Assembly: GCA_003132605.1 (NCBI GenBank)
Contig: PKYJ01000089.1
Span: 1-12,969 of the forward strand
Direction: 5' to 3'
From: Peptococcaceae bacterium
Lineage (GTDB): Bacteria; Bacillota; DSM-12270; Thermacetogeniales; Thermacetogeniaceae
DNA: 12,969 nucleotides
Part shown: positions 1-6,067 of the stretch, piece after piece
How the letters are laid out: each line of letters begins with the position of its first letter
Numbering within the stretch: position 1 is the first letter of the stretch
Notes under the pieces: generated by a model
Told to the model about the DNA's origin: nothing
Database searches by the model: none
The model's input: only the letters and a program-made list of their open reading frames with translations
Made by a program: the position numbers and the translations under genes

Positions 1-27
1 CCCTGAACCCCATGTCCCCCAATAATT

Positions 28-124
28 TGGCGGGAGCGTGTGGGAATCGAACCCACCAGAGACACTCGTCATGCCTCCCACTGGATTTGAAGTCCAGGCA
101 CACCACCAGGCACAATCCGCCCCC
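28..124 (-). tRNA. selC: tRNA-Sec (selenocysteine, anticodon UCA)
   Basis: Selenocysteine tRNA, charged with serine and converted by SelA, then delivered to UGA codons by SelB. Seen on the minus strand: a 97-nt gene with encoded CCA (28-30) and G73 (31). The anticodon stem is CTGGA/TCCAG (81-85 and 93-97) with loop CTTCAAA and anticodon TCA at 90-88. A long variable arm has a six-pair stem GAGGCA/TGTCTC. The T arm is GTGGG-TTCGATT-CCCAC. The acceptor stem GGGGGCGG/ACGCTCCC has one G-U pair and an apparent G-A apposition at the eighth position. The D stem is rich in G-U pairs. The long variable arm, UCA anticodon and 97-nt length are diagnostic of tRNA-Sec. It lies 70 bases downstream of the activase gene and on the same strand. 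Confidence 0.96.
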
Positions 125-134
125 GTCTTGCTTT

Positions 135-140
135 ATTCTA
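135..140 (-). promoter_or_regulatory. Candidate -10 box for selC
   Basis: The minus strand reads TAGAAT, five of six matches to TATAAT, ending 10 bases before the first base of the tRNA. A start site would fall only a few bases upstream of the mature 5' end. No good -35 lies at 16-18 bases; TTGATC (162-167) is 21 bases away, which is too far. A short inverted repeat, TACCA/TGGTA (139-143, 151-155), overlaps the box. The tRNA might instead be made by read-through from the activase gene. Confidence 0.25.
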
Positions 141-194
141 CCATAAACACTGGTATGAATCGATCAACCGCTGTCTGTAATGTTTAGTGGCTGT

Positions 195-980
195 TTAGAC
201 GGACTGCCGGGCGTGTTTGTGCTGGGCAATCAGGGCCGCTCCCAGGGCACCGACGATCTGGGGTTCCGGAGGCAGGATGATCTTTGCGCCCAGCTTCTCC
301 GACAGTGCCCTGACCACGCCCGGGTTTTTGGCCACACCACCGGTCATCATCACCTCGGGCGCCAGACCGAGCCGGCTGGCCAGTCCGGCGGTGCGTTCGG
401 CAATGGAACGGTGCAGGCCGCGGACGATCTCCGGGCGGGGCACCCCCTGGGCGATCAGGGAGACCACCTCCGACTCCGCGAACACCGTGCACATGCTGCT
501 GATCTGGGCTGCTCTGGCGGCCTGCTGGTCTTCCCGGCCCAATTCCGCCAACTCCAGTTCCAGCCGCTGCGCCATCACCTCCAGGAAACGCCCGGTGCCG
601 GCAGCGCACTTGTCGTTCATCAAAAAGTCCACCACGTTCCCCTGTCCGTCGATGCGGATCGCCTTGCTGTCCTGCCCACCGATGTCGATTACCGTCCGCA
701 CCTTGGGGGAGAGCCATGCCGCTCCCCGGCCGTGGCAGGAGATCTCGGTGACCTGGCTATCGGCGAAGGAGACGCTCCTCCGCCCGTAGCCGGTAGCGAT
801 CACGGCATCCACATCCGAGGCCTGCAGGCCCGCCGCAGATAGGACCAGCTCGAAGGCCCGCTCCGCTGCTGTCCGGGCCATGGCCCCTGTGTTGATGATG
901 ATATAGCCCAGCGTCTCTCCGTCCCGCATCAGAACCGCATCCGTCGACAGGGAGCCGACGTCAATCCCCGCAGTAATCAT
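195..980 (-). CDS. ATP-dependent activase of a 2-hydroxyacyl-CoA dehydratase family enzyme (HgdC/HadI/BcrA-D family)
   Basis: Homodimeric iron-sulfur ATPase that injects one low-potential electron into its partner dehydratase or reductase at the cost of ATP. The 261 residues match the usual 255-270 of the family. Seen: ASKHA-fold phosphate loop GIDVGS (5-10), IGGQDSK (100-106) and TGGVAKN (213-219). The two cysteines that hold the inter-subunit [4Fe-4S] cluster in this family are C125 (KCAAGTG) and C164 (SMCTVF). I chose ATG at 980 because it forms an ATGA overlap with the stop of the upstream subunit, a sign of translational coupling; a GTG at 989 is the alternative. It is the third gene of the dehydratase set and the last before selC. 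The family and activating role are clear; the partner reaction is inferred from the neighbours. Confidence 0.93.
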   Translation of the reverse strand: MITAGIDVGSLSTDAVLMRDGETLGYIIINTGAMARTAAERAFELVLSAAGLQASDVDAVIATGYGRRSVSFADSQVTEISCHGRGAAWLSPKVRTVIDIGGQDSKAIRIDGQGNVVDFLMNDKCAAGTGRFLEVMAQRLELELAELGREDQQAARAAQISSMCTVFAESEVVSLIAQGVPRPEIVRGLHRSIAERTAGLASRLGLAPEVMMTGGVAKNPGVVRALSEKLGAKIILPPEPQIVGALGAALIAQHKHARQSV

Positions 981-2281
981 AAGGCGCACCCTGGCTTCCT
1001 CTCCTGCAATATCTCCAGGAATGCCTGCATGCGGGTCAGCATTCCACCGCAGGCCTCGTTCCTTCCATCTAGGCAGTCTCCCTCCAGGACCAGCACCGGC
1101 CAGCCCTCGTCCTGCAGGGCATCCTTGATCATCAGGGCGCCGCCGCTAGCTGTCCGGCAACCATGGTGCGAGAAGTGCACGATCCCGTCCACCCGGTACT
1201 TCCGGGCCAGTTCCGCCATCACCCGGATACGTTCGGTGACCGGTTTGAAGATAAAATGGGACATGACCTTGCGGGCCAGGCTCAGGAAGGGTTGTTCCGG
1301 GTCCAGGGGCGGCCAGTAAACGTGGCTGAACTCCTCCATTGCCAGCACACCCCCCTCCTGCTCCACGAACTTCATCAACTCGTCGTTATAGTATGGTTTC
1401 AGGTGCATCCAGAGCAGGCGGTATTTCTCCGGCTGCGCGCCTGTTGGCCCGCTCCTGCCAAGCCCCGCCACCCGCCGCTCGATCTCCTTGGCCAGGCCGG
1501 CGCTGATCTCCGCCGCCTCCCGGCTGCCCTGGCCGATAAAAAAGAGATAGATGAAGCCGAGCATGTCGTTCCCGGATACCGGCGACGGTACCCGGCAGCG
1601 CAGTTCGTTCACCCGCTGCATCTGCGCCCGGAATCGCTCGCTACAGCGCACCGCCTCCGCCAACTTGTCCCGGTCGGGGCGCTGGCCGGTGACATCCGCC
1701 AGGCTGAGCCATACCTGCTCCAACTGCCCGGCCACATAGCGCACCGCCTCCGGGCTGGAGTTGTAAGGGATGTCCAGGGCCAGCAGCGGGGCCCCGTAGA
1801 GGGCAGCCAGGTTCTGGAACAAAAGCGGTGCTCCGTCGCACAGATGAGTGCTGGCCAGCAGCGCCGCCGGGCGGGGCAGGTTGCCAGCCGAGGCGGCCCC
1901 GGCGATGCAGCGGTGAAAGGAGCAGATGTCCCGGCTGTAACCCGCCTGCTCCCCCATGCTCATGGTCTCTTCGCCAAAGCCCAGCACCGCTATATAAGCG
2001 GCTGCCACCTCCGGCGAGAAGGGGCACAAGCCGAGGCCCCAGGCCAGTTCCACCGGAAAGAAGGCGCTCGACCAGACCACAGGGGCCTTGCCGATGTATG
2101 CCCGGCCGGTCTCGTTAAAAGCAAACAGCCCCATCTGGTACATGGCATCCAGCGGCCAATTGCCTCTAGTCAGCCTGAGAACCCCGCCCAGCAAGGTGTA
2201 GGTGAGTGGGGACGACAGCACCCTGTTCCACCGCTGCCGGCCCCACAGCATATGGCGCATAAAGCCTTCAACGTCCACCAT
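977..2281 (-). CDS. 2-hydroxyacyl-CoA dehydratase / benzoyl-CoA reductase family subunit (second subunit)
   Basis: A 434-residue member of the HgdB/BcrB superfamily, cytosolic [4Fe-4S] proteins that act as heterodimers activated by the ATPase encoded next. Seen: an N-terminal lobe with SSAFFPVELAWG (72-83), cysteines C120 and C125, STHLCDG with C148, then a C-terminal lobe with FSHHGCRTASGG (C375) and GDCLDGRN (401-408), a typical ending for this branch. C120, C148 and C375 line up with C45, C74 and C336 of the paralogue just upstream, giving three likely cluster ligands; the position of the upstream C9 is a serine here. The start is ATG at 2281, preceded by AGGTGA; the GTG at 2278 is also possible. 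An open frame extends upstream to 2509, but that part merely overlaps the coding region of the other subunit. The stop overlaps the activase start. The substrate is unknown. Confidence 0.9.
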   Translation of the reverse strand: MVDVEGFMRHMLWGRQRWNRVLSSPLTYTLLGGVLRLTRGNWPLDAMYQMGLFAFNETGRAYIGKAPVVWSSAFFPVELAWGLGLCPFSPEVAAAYIAVLGFGEETMSMGEQAGYSRDICSFHRCIAGAASAGNLPRPAALLASTHLCDGAPLLFQNLAALYGAPLLALDIPYNSSPEAVRYVAGQLEQVWLSLADVTGQRPDRDKLAEAVRCSERFRAQMQRVNELRCRVPSPVSGNDMLGFIYLFFIGQGSREAAEISAGLAKEIERRVAGLGRSGPTGAQPEKYRLLWMHLKPYYNDELMKFVEQEGGVLAMEEFSHVYWPPLDPEQPFLSLARKVMSHFIFKPVTERIRVMAELARKYRVDGIVHFSHHGCRTASGGALMIKDALQDEGWPVLVLEGDCLDGRNEACGGMLTRMQAFLEILQERKPGCAL

Positions 2282-3474
2282 TTCACCTGGTTTCCTTCGG
2301 CCAATAATTTTCCGTCGGGGGGGCCGAGCACTTCCAGAAAGGCCTGAATGCGGGTACGGGCCTGCTCCAGCCCGGCATCCCGGTACTCGGTCTCCAGGTA
2401 GAGCACCGGGATGCCCGCCTCCATGAAACGGTTGCGCAACAGGGCGTAGTCGTAGATGGAGGCGTCGCAGAACTTCAGGGTATGATAGACCACTCCCTGT
2501 GCCCGACACTCCAGGATCAGCGCCTGCAGATAAGCGAACCGCTCCGGTCCGGCCAGCATCCGGGGGCAGGCCGGGCGATGCAGATAGCCGCGGGCGAGGG
2601 TCATGAAAAGGTCTCTCCCGCTGCCGTCCAGCGCCTGTTCAGTATCTGGCAGACAGTAGCGGTAACTCTGGCAGAGGTCATCTCCGACCACATTACCGCC
2701 GAGTTCCTCGATCAGGTCGAAATAGGCAGGCGGCAGTGAGTTGCCGGTCACCAATAGGCGCGGTCCCAGGGGTGATCCCTGACGCCGCAAATGCTCCAGG
2801 AATACGGCAGCGGCAGGGCCGCCGTCCTGCATCCCGTCCTGAGCGCTATCCCAGTTGTCGCCCGAACCGGCATCCTGCAGGGAGACGACCAGGCTGCTCA
2901 GCACCGGAGCCAACTCCTCTTTCCGGGTGCGGCCGGCAGCGCGCACCAGCTCCAGGAGGCCTGCCGCCCGGAACTGTTCCGGGCGTTCCCGGCGCATCCG
3001 GTAGAGTTCCCGCAGCAGCAGCCGTACCTGCTGCTGCTTATCAATGGCAGTCAGGAAAGCCTCATCATTCCAGGCCACCCCGTAGAATTCTCCCAGGCGC
3101 CCGGCCAGGTCCCTGAGTGTTGCGGCGAAGGCCCGGCAGGCAGCCTCGTCCTCCCGTCCAAAGGTACGAGGCAGGTCCAGCAGATGCACGAAAAATTGAC
3201 CGTTGCCGCCCCGGGCATGCTGAAAGGCGTTGGCCAGGTGTACCAGGGCGTGGCAGGATGCTGTCAGCACAACCCCTGACAATGATGCCCCCGTCCCTGC
3301 GCTATCCAGCCCCTCGCTCAGGCAGGCCCTGGCCAGGGGACAGAGGTTGACCGGCAGGTACTGCGCGGCGCTTGCCTGGTTCTCCCCTCCGTAGAGACGG
3401 CAGGATCTGATCCCCAGGGCTGCAAAAATCTCTTCGGGTGTATAAGAGCATACCCAGCCCAGCACGGTCTCCAT
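2170..3474 (-). CDS. 2-hydroxyacyl-CoA dehydratase / benzoyl-CoA reductase family subunit (first subunit), abnormal C-terminus
   Basis: A paralogue of the following gene and probably its heterodimer partner. Seen (numbering from ATG 3474): GWVCSYTPEEI (6-16, C9), NLCPLARAC (C45, C51), TASCHAL (C74), GDDLCQSYRYC (264-274), and KFCDASIYDY (C336) followed by GIPVLYLETEY, all typical of the family. The normal end lies shortly after QAFLEVLG (377-384). Beyond a seven-C run the frame continues about 48 codons into a Trp/Cys/Gly-rich tail with no family likeness and overlaps the next gene by 112 bases. Removing one C gives a stop at 2285-2283, one base before the next ATG. I prefer ATG 3474 because AAAGGTG precedes it with the same spacing as in the next gene, and because many relatives begin just before the CSY motif. 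An in-frame ATG at 3537 would give 455 residues but has a poor ribosome site and spans a hairpin. Confidence 0.85.
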   Translation of the reverse strand: METVLGWVCSYTPEEIFAALGIRSCRLYGGENQASAAQYLPVNLCPLARACLSEGLDSAGTGASLSGVVLTASCHALVHLANAFQHARGGNGQFFVHLLDLPRTFGREDEAACRAFAATLRDLAGRLGEFYGVAWNDEAFLTAIDKQQQVRLLLRELYRMRRERPEQFRAAGLLELVRAAGRTRKEELAPVLSSLVVSLQDAGSGDNWDSAQDGMQDGGPAAAVFLEHLRRQGSPLGPRLLVTGNSLPPAYFDLIEELGGNVVGDDLCQSYRYCLPDTEQALDGSGRDLFMTLARGYLHRPACPRMLAGPERFAYLQALILECRAQGVVYHTLKFCDASIYDYALLRNRFMEAGIPVLYLETEYRDAGLEQARTRIQAFLEVLGPPDGKLLAEGNQVKWWTLKALCAICCGAGSGGTGCCRPHSPTPCWAGFSG

Positions 3475-3503
3475 CCCACCTTTAACATCATTCAGCGAGA
3501 AGT

Positions 3504-3525
3504 CCCCTCCCTCCAAAGGAAGGGG
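3504..3525 (-). promoter_or_regulatory. Small hairpin covering a purine-rich GGAGGGAGGGG stretch
   Basis: On the minus strand CCCCTTCC pairs with GGGAGGGG (eight pairs, one G-U) around a six-base loop. The 3' arm is a strong anti-SD match but lies upstream of ATG 3474 without a well-placed ATG in frame, so it could mask a ribosome site or simply be part of the leader. If translation began at ATG 3537 this hairpin would be inside the coding region. Confidence 0.35.
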
Positions 3526-3545
3526 ATGAATCGCCATCAGTCTCT

Positions 3546-3587
3546 AAAAAATACAAGCGGCGCGCCTTTGCGAACAACTGGCGCGCC
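3546..3587 (-). terminator. Terminator-like hairpin with T-run ahead of the dehydratase genes
   Basis: Two copies of the palindrome GGCGCGCC (3580-3587 and 3559-3566) can form a perfect eight-pair G+C stem with a 13-base loop. On the minus strand the stem is followed by GCTTGTA and six T residues (3551-3546). This is the form of an intrinsic terminator. It ends about 70 bases before ATG 3474, so it may stop read-through from the liv/CBS operon or act as an attenuator for the dehydratase genes. Confidence 0.6.
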
Positions 3588-3669
3588 CCGGAGGACATAA
3601 CAGCAGTTTGTGGTTGGCCCGCCACTAAGCAATCTGGGAGCTTCGCCGCTTGGCGCCAGTTAATACAGT

Positions 3670-3730
3670 GATGTAGCCGCTCTTATCCCACCGCTTCAGA
3701 GAAGCGGGGGTATTAGAGCGGGTAGCCATC
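3670..3730 (-). repeat. 61-base imperfect palindrome in the leader of the dehydratase genes
   Basis: On the minus strand GATG, CCGCTCT, CCC and CCGCTT pair in order with CATC, AGAGCGG, GGG and AAGCGG, closing on the loop CTCTG: 20 pairs with small internal loops. It begins 53 bases after the CBS-ACT stop. No T-run follows, so it is not a classic terminator. It could be an RNA structure in the leader or a remnant end of a mobile element, since subterminal hairpins of this style occur in IS200/IS605-type elements. No transposase is nearby. Confidence 0.55.
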
Positions 3731-3782
3731 TGTGATAAATGACAAGCGAATGAATGCCATGAACAATTAGCCGACGGGGTGG

Positions 3783-4427
3783 TTAGTGGTTATCCCGTCC
3801 CCGCCAGGCCACCGACTTCACGGTCAGTCCCTGTTTGACCAGGTCTTCGACAATGGGGCCGGCCTCTTCATTCCGCAACTGGATCACCAGTGTGCCTTTT
3901 CCGAACACCGCCAGATGGGACACATCGCCGCCGTGCTTGAAAATGATGCTGACGACCTTGGCCAATTCACCCGGCTTGTCCTCGACCTCCAGGTTGAGGC
4001 GCGTGCCCGGCTCGTTCAGGCCCATGATCTCGATGAAGGCGTCAAAGATGTTGCTCTCGGTGATGATCCCCACCAGCCTGCCGTCTTCAAGCACGGGAAG
4101 GGCGCCGATGCCATGCTGGCGCATGAGCAGGGCGGCTTCTTCCACATAAGCGTCCGGCACGATGGTGATCAGCTTCTGCTTTTTGATCACCTTCTCGATA
4201 GTCATCTTGGAGAGCAGGTAGTTGATCTCGAAGATGCTCAGCGAAGTCGCCGGCGAGGGGGACACCTCCCTCAGGTCGCGTTCGGTCAGGATTCCCACCA
4301 GCTTGCCCTTGTCCACTACGGGCAGGCGGCGGATCTTATTCTCCCGCAACAGGGCGAAGGCGTCAGCGATGGTGTTTTGCAGCGTGATGGTGACCGGGTC
4401 CGGCGTCATATGGTCGCGTACCAGCAC
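3783..4427 (-). CDS. CBS-CBS-ACT domain protein (AcuB-like)
   Basis: Cytosolic protein of 214 residues with two CBS domains and a C-terminal ACT domain. CBS1 covers about 1-57 (RDHMTPDPVTI, VGILTERDL) and CBS2 about 75-133 (VGIITESNIFDAF). The ACT domain covers about 142-208 (LNLEVEDKPGELAKVVSIIF, then GGDVSHLAVF). CBS pairs usually bind adenine nucleotides and ACT domains usually bind amino acids, so a sensor or regulator role is likely; no catalytic residues are seen. I chose GTG at 4427 because AGGAG lies eight bases upstream and the protein then starts MLVRDHMT, the usual N-terminus of this family. An ATG at 4463 would add 12 residues and lacks a ribosome site. It follows livF by about 160 bases on the same strand. 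The gene name acuB is not assigned, as an acetoin role is not supported. Confidence 0.88.
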   Translation of the reverse strand: MLVRDHMTPDPVTITLQNTIADAFALLRENKIRRLPVVDKGKLVGILTERDLREVSPSPATSLSIFEINYLLSKMTIEKVIKKQKLITIVPDAYVEEAALLMRQHGIGALPVLEDGRLVGIITESNIFDAFIEIMGLNEPGTRLNLEVEDKPGELAKVVSIIFKHGGDVSHLAVFGKGTLVIQLRNEEAGPIVEDLVKQGLTVKSVAWRGRDNH

Positions 4428-4449
4428 TTGACCCACTCCTCTCATAACG

Positions 4450-4500
4450 GATGTCGGATGCATGAAGCCTGATGTCGGACTTGCATGTCAGACTTGCATG
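4450..4500. repeat. Short imperfect direct repeats upstream of the CBS-ACT gene
   Basis: On the plus strand GATGTCGGATGCATG (4450-4464), GATGTCGGACTTGCATG (4471-4487) and TCAGACTTGCATG (4488-4500) are three related copies. They fall between the candidate leader hairpin and the GTG start, and partly inside the alternative longer reading frame, which argues that this stretch is regulatory or non-coding rather than protein. Confidence 0.5.
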
Positions 4501-4510
4501 CTTTTTAGAA

Positions 4511-4577
4511 CAGAGGCCGGAATATAACCGGTGCCAGAAGTTTTTTGCCTTTTCCGCCATCCGGCTTCTGACCTCTG
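4511..4577 (-). terminator. Nested inverted repeats after livF, possible weak terminator or processing hairpin
   Basis: On the minus strand CAGAGG (4577-4572) pairs with CCTCTG (4516-4511), and inside it CAGAAG (4570-4565) pairs with CTTCTG (4540-4535). A small CCGG/CCGG pair lies in the 3' part. The only U-rich tract after it is weak (TTCTAAAAAG), so strong termination is not expected. It begins ten bases after the livF stop and may separate livF from the CBS-ACT message. Confidence 0.35.
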
Positions 4578-4586
4578 AAATTACCG

Positions 4587-5300
4587 TTAGGCAATTTCCC
4601 CCAGGTAGGCAGCGCGCACCTGGTCGTCCGCCCGCAGTTTCGCCGACGGTCCGGACAGGACGATCCTTCCGGTTTCCAGCACGTAGCCCCGGTGAGCGAC
4701 TTGCAGGGCCATGAAGGCGTTCTGCTCCACCAGTAGGATGGTAGTCCCCAGCTTGTTGATCCTGGAGATGATGTCGAAGATCTCTTCCACCAGGATCGGG
4801 GACAGGCCCATGGACGGCTCATCCAACAGCAGTAACTCCGGCTTGGCCATCAGGCCGCGCCCGATGGCCAGCATCTGTTGCTCACCGCCGGAGAGGGTGC
4901 CGCCCAATTGCTTGGCCCGTTCCTTGAGCCTCGGAAAGCGGGTGAAGACATCCTCCAGGGACTCCTGAATGCCCGCCTTGTCGCTGCGGATAAAGGCACC
5001 CATCATTAAATTTTCCAGCACCGTCAGGTTGCCGATAATCTTGCGCCCCTCGGGAACGTGGGAGATGCCCAGCCTGACGATCCGGTGCGCCTCCAGGTTG
5101 GTGATCGGCTTGCCGTCGAAGACGATCTCGCCACCATGGATCCTGTTCAGGGCCGAGATGCTGCGCAGGGTGGTGGTCTTGCCGGCGCCGTTGCTCCCGA
5201 TCAGGGTGACGATCTCCCCCTTGTTCACTTCGAAGGAGATGCCGTGCAGGGCGCGGATGTTGCCGTAGAAAACGTCTAGATTCTTGACTTCCAGCATCAT
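4587..5300 (-). CDS. livF: Branched-chain amino acid ABC transporter ATP-binding protein LivF
   Basis: Second ATPase of a LivFGHMK-type importer, bound to the cytoplasmic face of LivH/LivM. It has 237 residues, the usual LivF length. Seen: Walker A GSNGAGKTT (35-43), the LivF-typical HVPEGRKIIGNLTVLENL stretch (81-98), ABC signature LSGGEQQ (136-142) and Walker B LLLLDEP (156-162). The start is ATG at 5300, which overlaps the livG stop as ATGATG with a G-rich ribosome site upstream; the next ATG (5297) is an alternative. It is the last of the transporter genes and is followed by inverted repeats. Close relatives import leucine, isoleucine and valine, but the same family also moves amides, urea and other amino acids, so the substrate is inferred. 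Confidence 0.95.
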   Translation of the reverse strand: MMLEVKNLDVFYGNIRALHGISFEVNKGEIVTLIGSNGAGKTTTLRSISALNRIHGGEIVFDGKPITNLEAHRIVRLGISHVPEGRKIIGNLTVLENLMMGAFIRSDKAGIQESLEDVFTRFPRLKERAKQLGGTLSGGEQQMLAIGRGLMAKPELLLLDEPSMGLSPILVEEIFDIISRINKLGTTILLVEQNAFMALQVAHRGYVLETGRIVLSGPSAKLRADDQVRAAYLGEIA

Positions 5301-6067
5301 GTGACGGCCCCCCTTCCCAGGTAAGCCTCAAGCACTTTCGGATTGTCGCGGACTTCCTGTGGCAGGCCGCAGGCGATGATCTCGCCGAAGTCCATCACTA
5401 CCAGCCGCTCGCAGAGGTTCATCACCAGGCCCATCTGGTGCTCGATCAGCAGCACGGTGAGATTGAACTTCTCCTTGACGAACCGCACCAGCTCCACCAT
5501 CTGCTGCACCTCCGACGGGTTCATGCCTGCCGCCGGTTCGTCCAGCAACAAGAGATCCGGCTGCACCGCCTGTGCCCTGGCGATCTCCAGCCGGCGCTGG
5601 GCGCCGTAGGGAAGGCTGCTGGCCTTGATGTTTGCCTTGTCCTCCAATCCGAAGGTGGCCAGCAGGTCGAGGGCACGATCGGTCAGTTCCGCCTCCTTGG
5701 CCCTGAACCGGGGCGTGCGCAGGATGGAGTCCACCAGACTGTAGCCCGCCCGCGGGTGTAAGCCGATGCGGACGTTGTCCAGCACCGAGATCTGCGGGAA
5801 CAACCGGATATTCTGGAAAGTGCGGGCTATGCCATGCTGCGCTATCTGAAATGGCTGCAGGCCATTCAGCGGCTTGCCCTTGAAGGTGATCGTCCCGTCC
5901 GTGGGCGTATAGTAACCGGAGAGCATGTTGAAGACCGTGGTCTTACCGGCTCCGTTAGGCCCGATGATGGCGACGATCTCCCCTCGTTCGATGTCCAGGT
6001 CGAACTTGTTGACCGCCCGCAGGCCGCCAAAGTTGATGCCCAGGTTTTTAACTTCCAACAATGGCAC
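5297..6067 (-). CDS. livG: Branched-chain amino acid ABC transporter ATP-binding protein LivG
   Basis: First ATPase of the importer, 256 residues. Seen: Walker A GPNGAGKTT (36-44), Q-loop region ARTFQNIRLF (81-90), signature region LPYGAQRRLEIARA (152-165, a LivG-type variant of LSGGQ), Walker B LLLLDEPAAG (172-181) and the H-loop in LIEHQMGLV. The insert between the Q-loop and signature is typical of LivG compared with LivF. The start is GTG at 6067, with GGAGG seven bases upstream. It overlaps the end of livM by 20 bases and the start of livF by four, so the three are almost certainly co-translated. Confidence 0.95.
   Translation of the reverse strand: MPLLEVKNLGINFGGLRAVNKFDLDIERGEIVAIIGPNGAGKTTVFNMLSGYYTPTDGTITFKGKPLNGLQPFQIAQHGIARTFQNIRLFPQISVLDNVRIGLHPRAGYSLVDSILRTPRFRAKEAELTDRALDLLATFGLEDKANIKASSLPYGAQRRLEIARAQAVQPDLLLLDEPAAGMNPSEVQQMVELVRFVKEKFNLTVLLIEHQMGLVMNLCERLVVMDFGEIIACGLPQEVRDNPKVLEAYLGRGAVT

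Noticed and set aside
1163..2347. 394-codon open frame on the plus strand opposite a dehydratase subunit
   Set aside because: Antisense shadow of a conserved gene, low-complexity composition.
2282..2509. N-terminal extension of the second dehydratase subunit (76 residues)
   Set aside because: It overlaps the coding frame of the first subunit, is Pro/Arg/Gly-rich and has no family likeness; the ATG at 2281 has its own ribosome site.
3559..3587. CRISPR-like repeat pair
   Set aside because: Only two eight-base palindromes with one 13-base gap; it is a hairpin, not an array.
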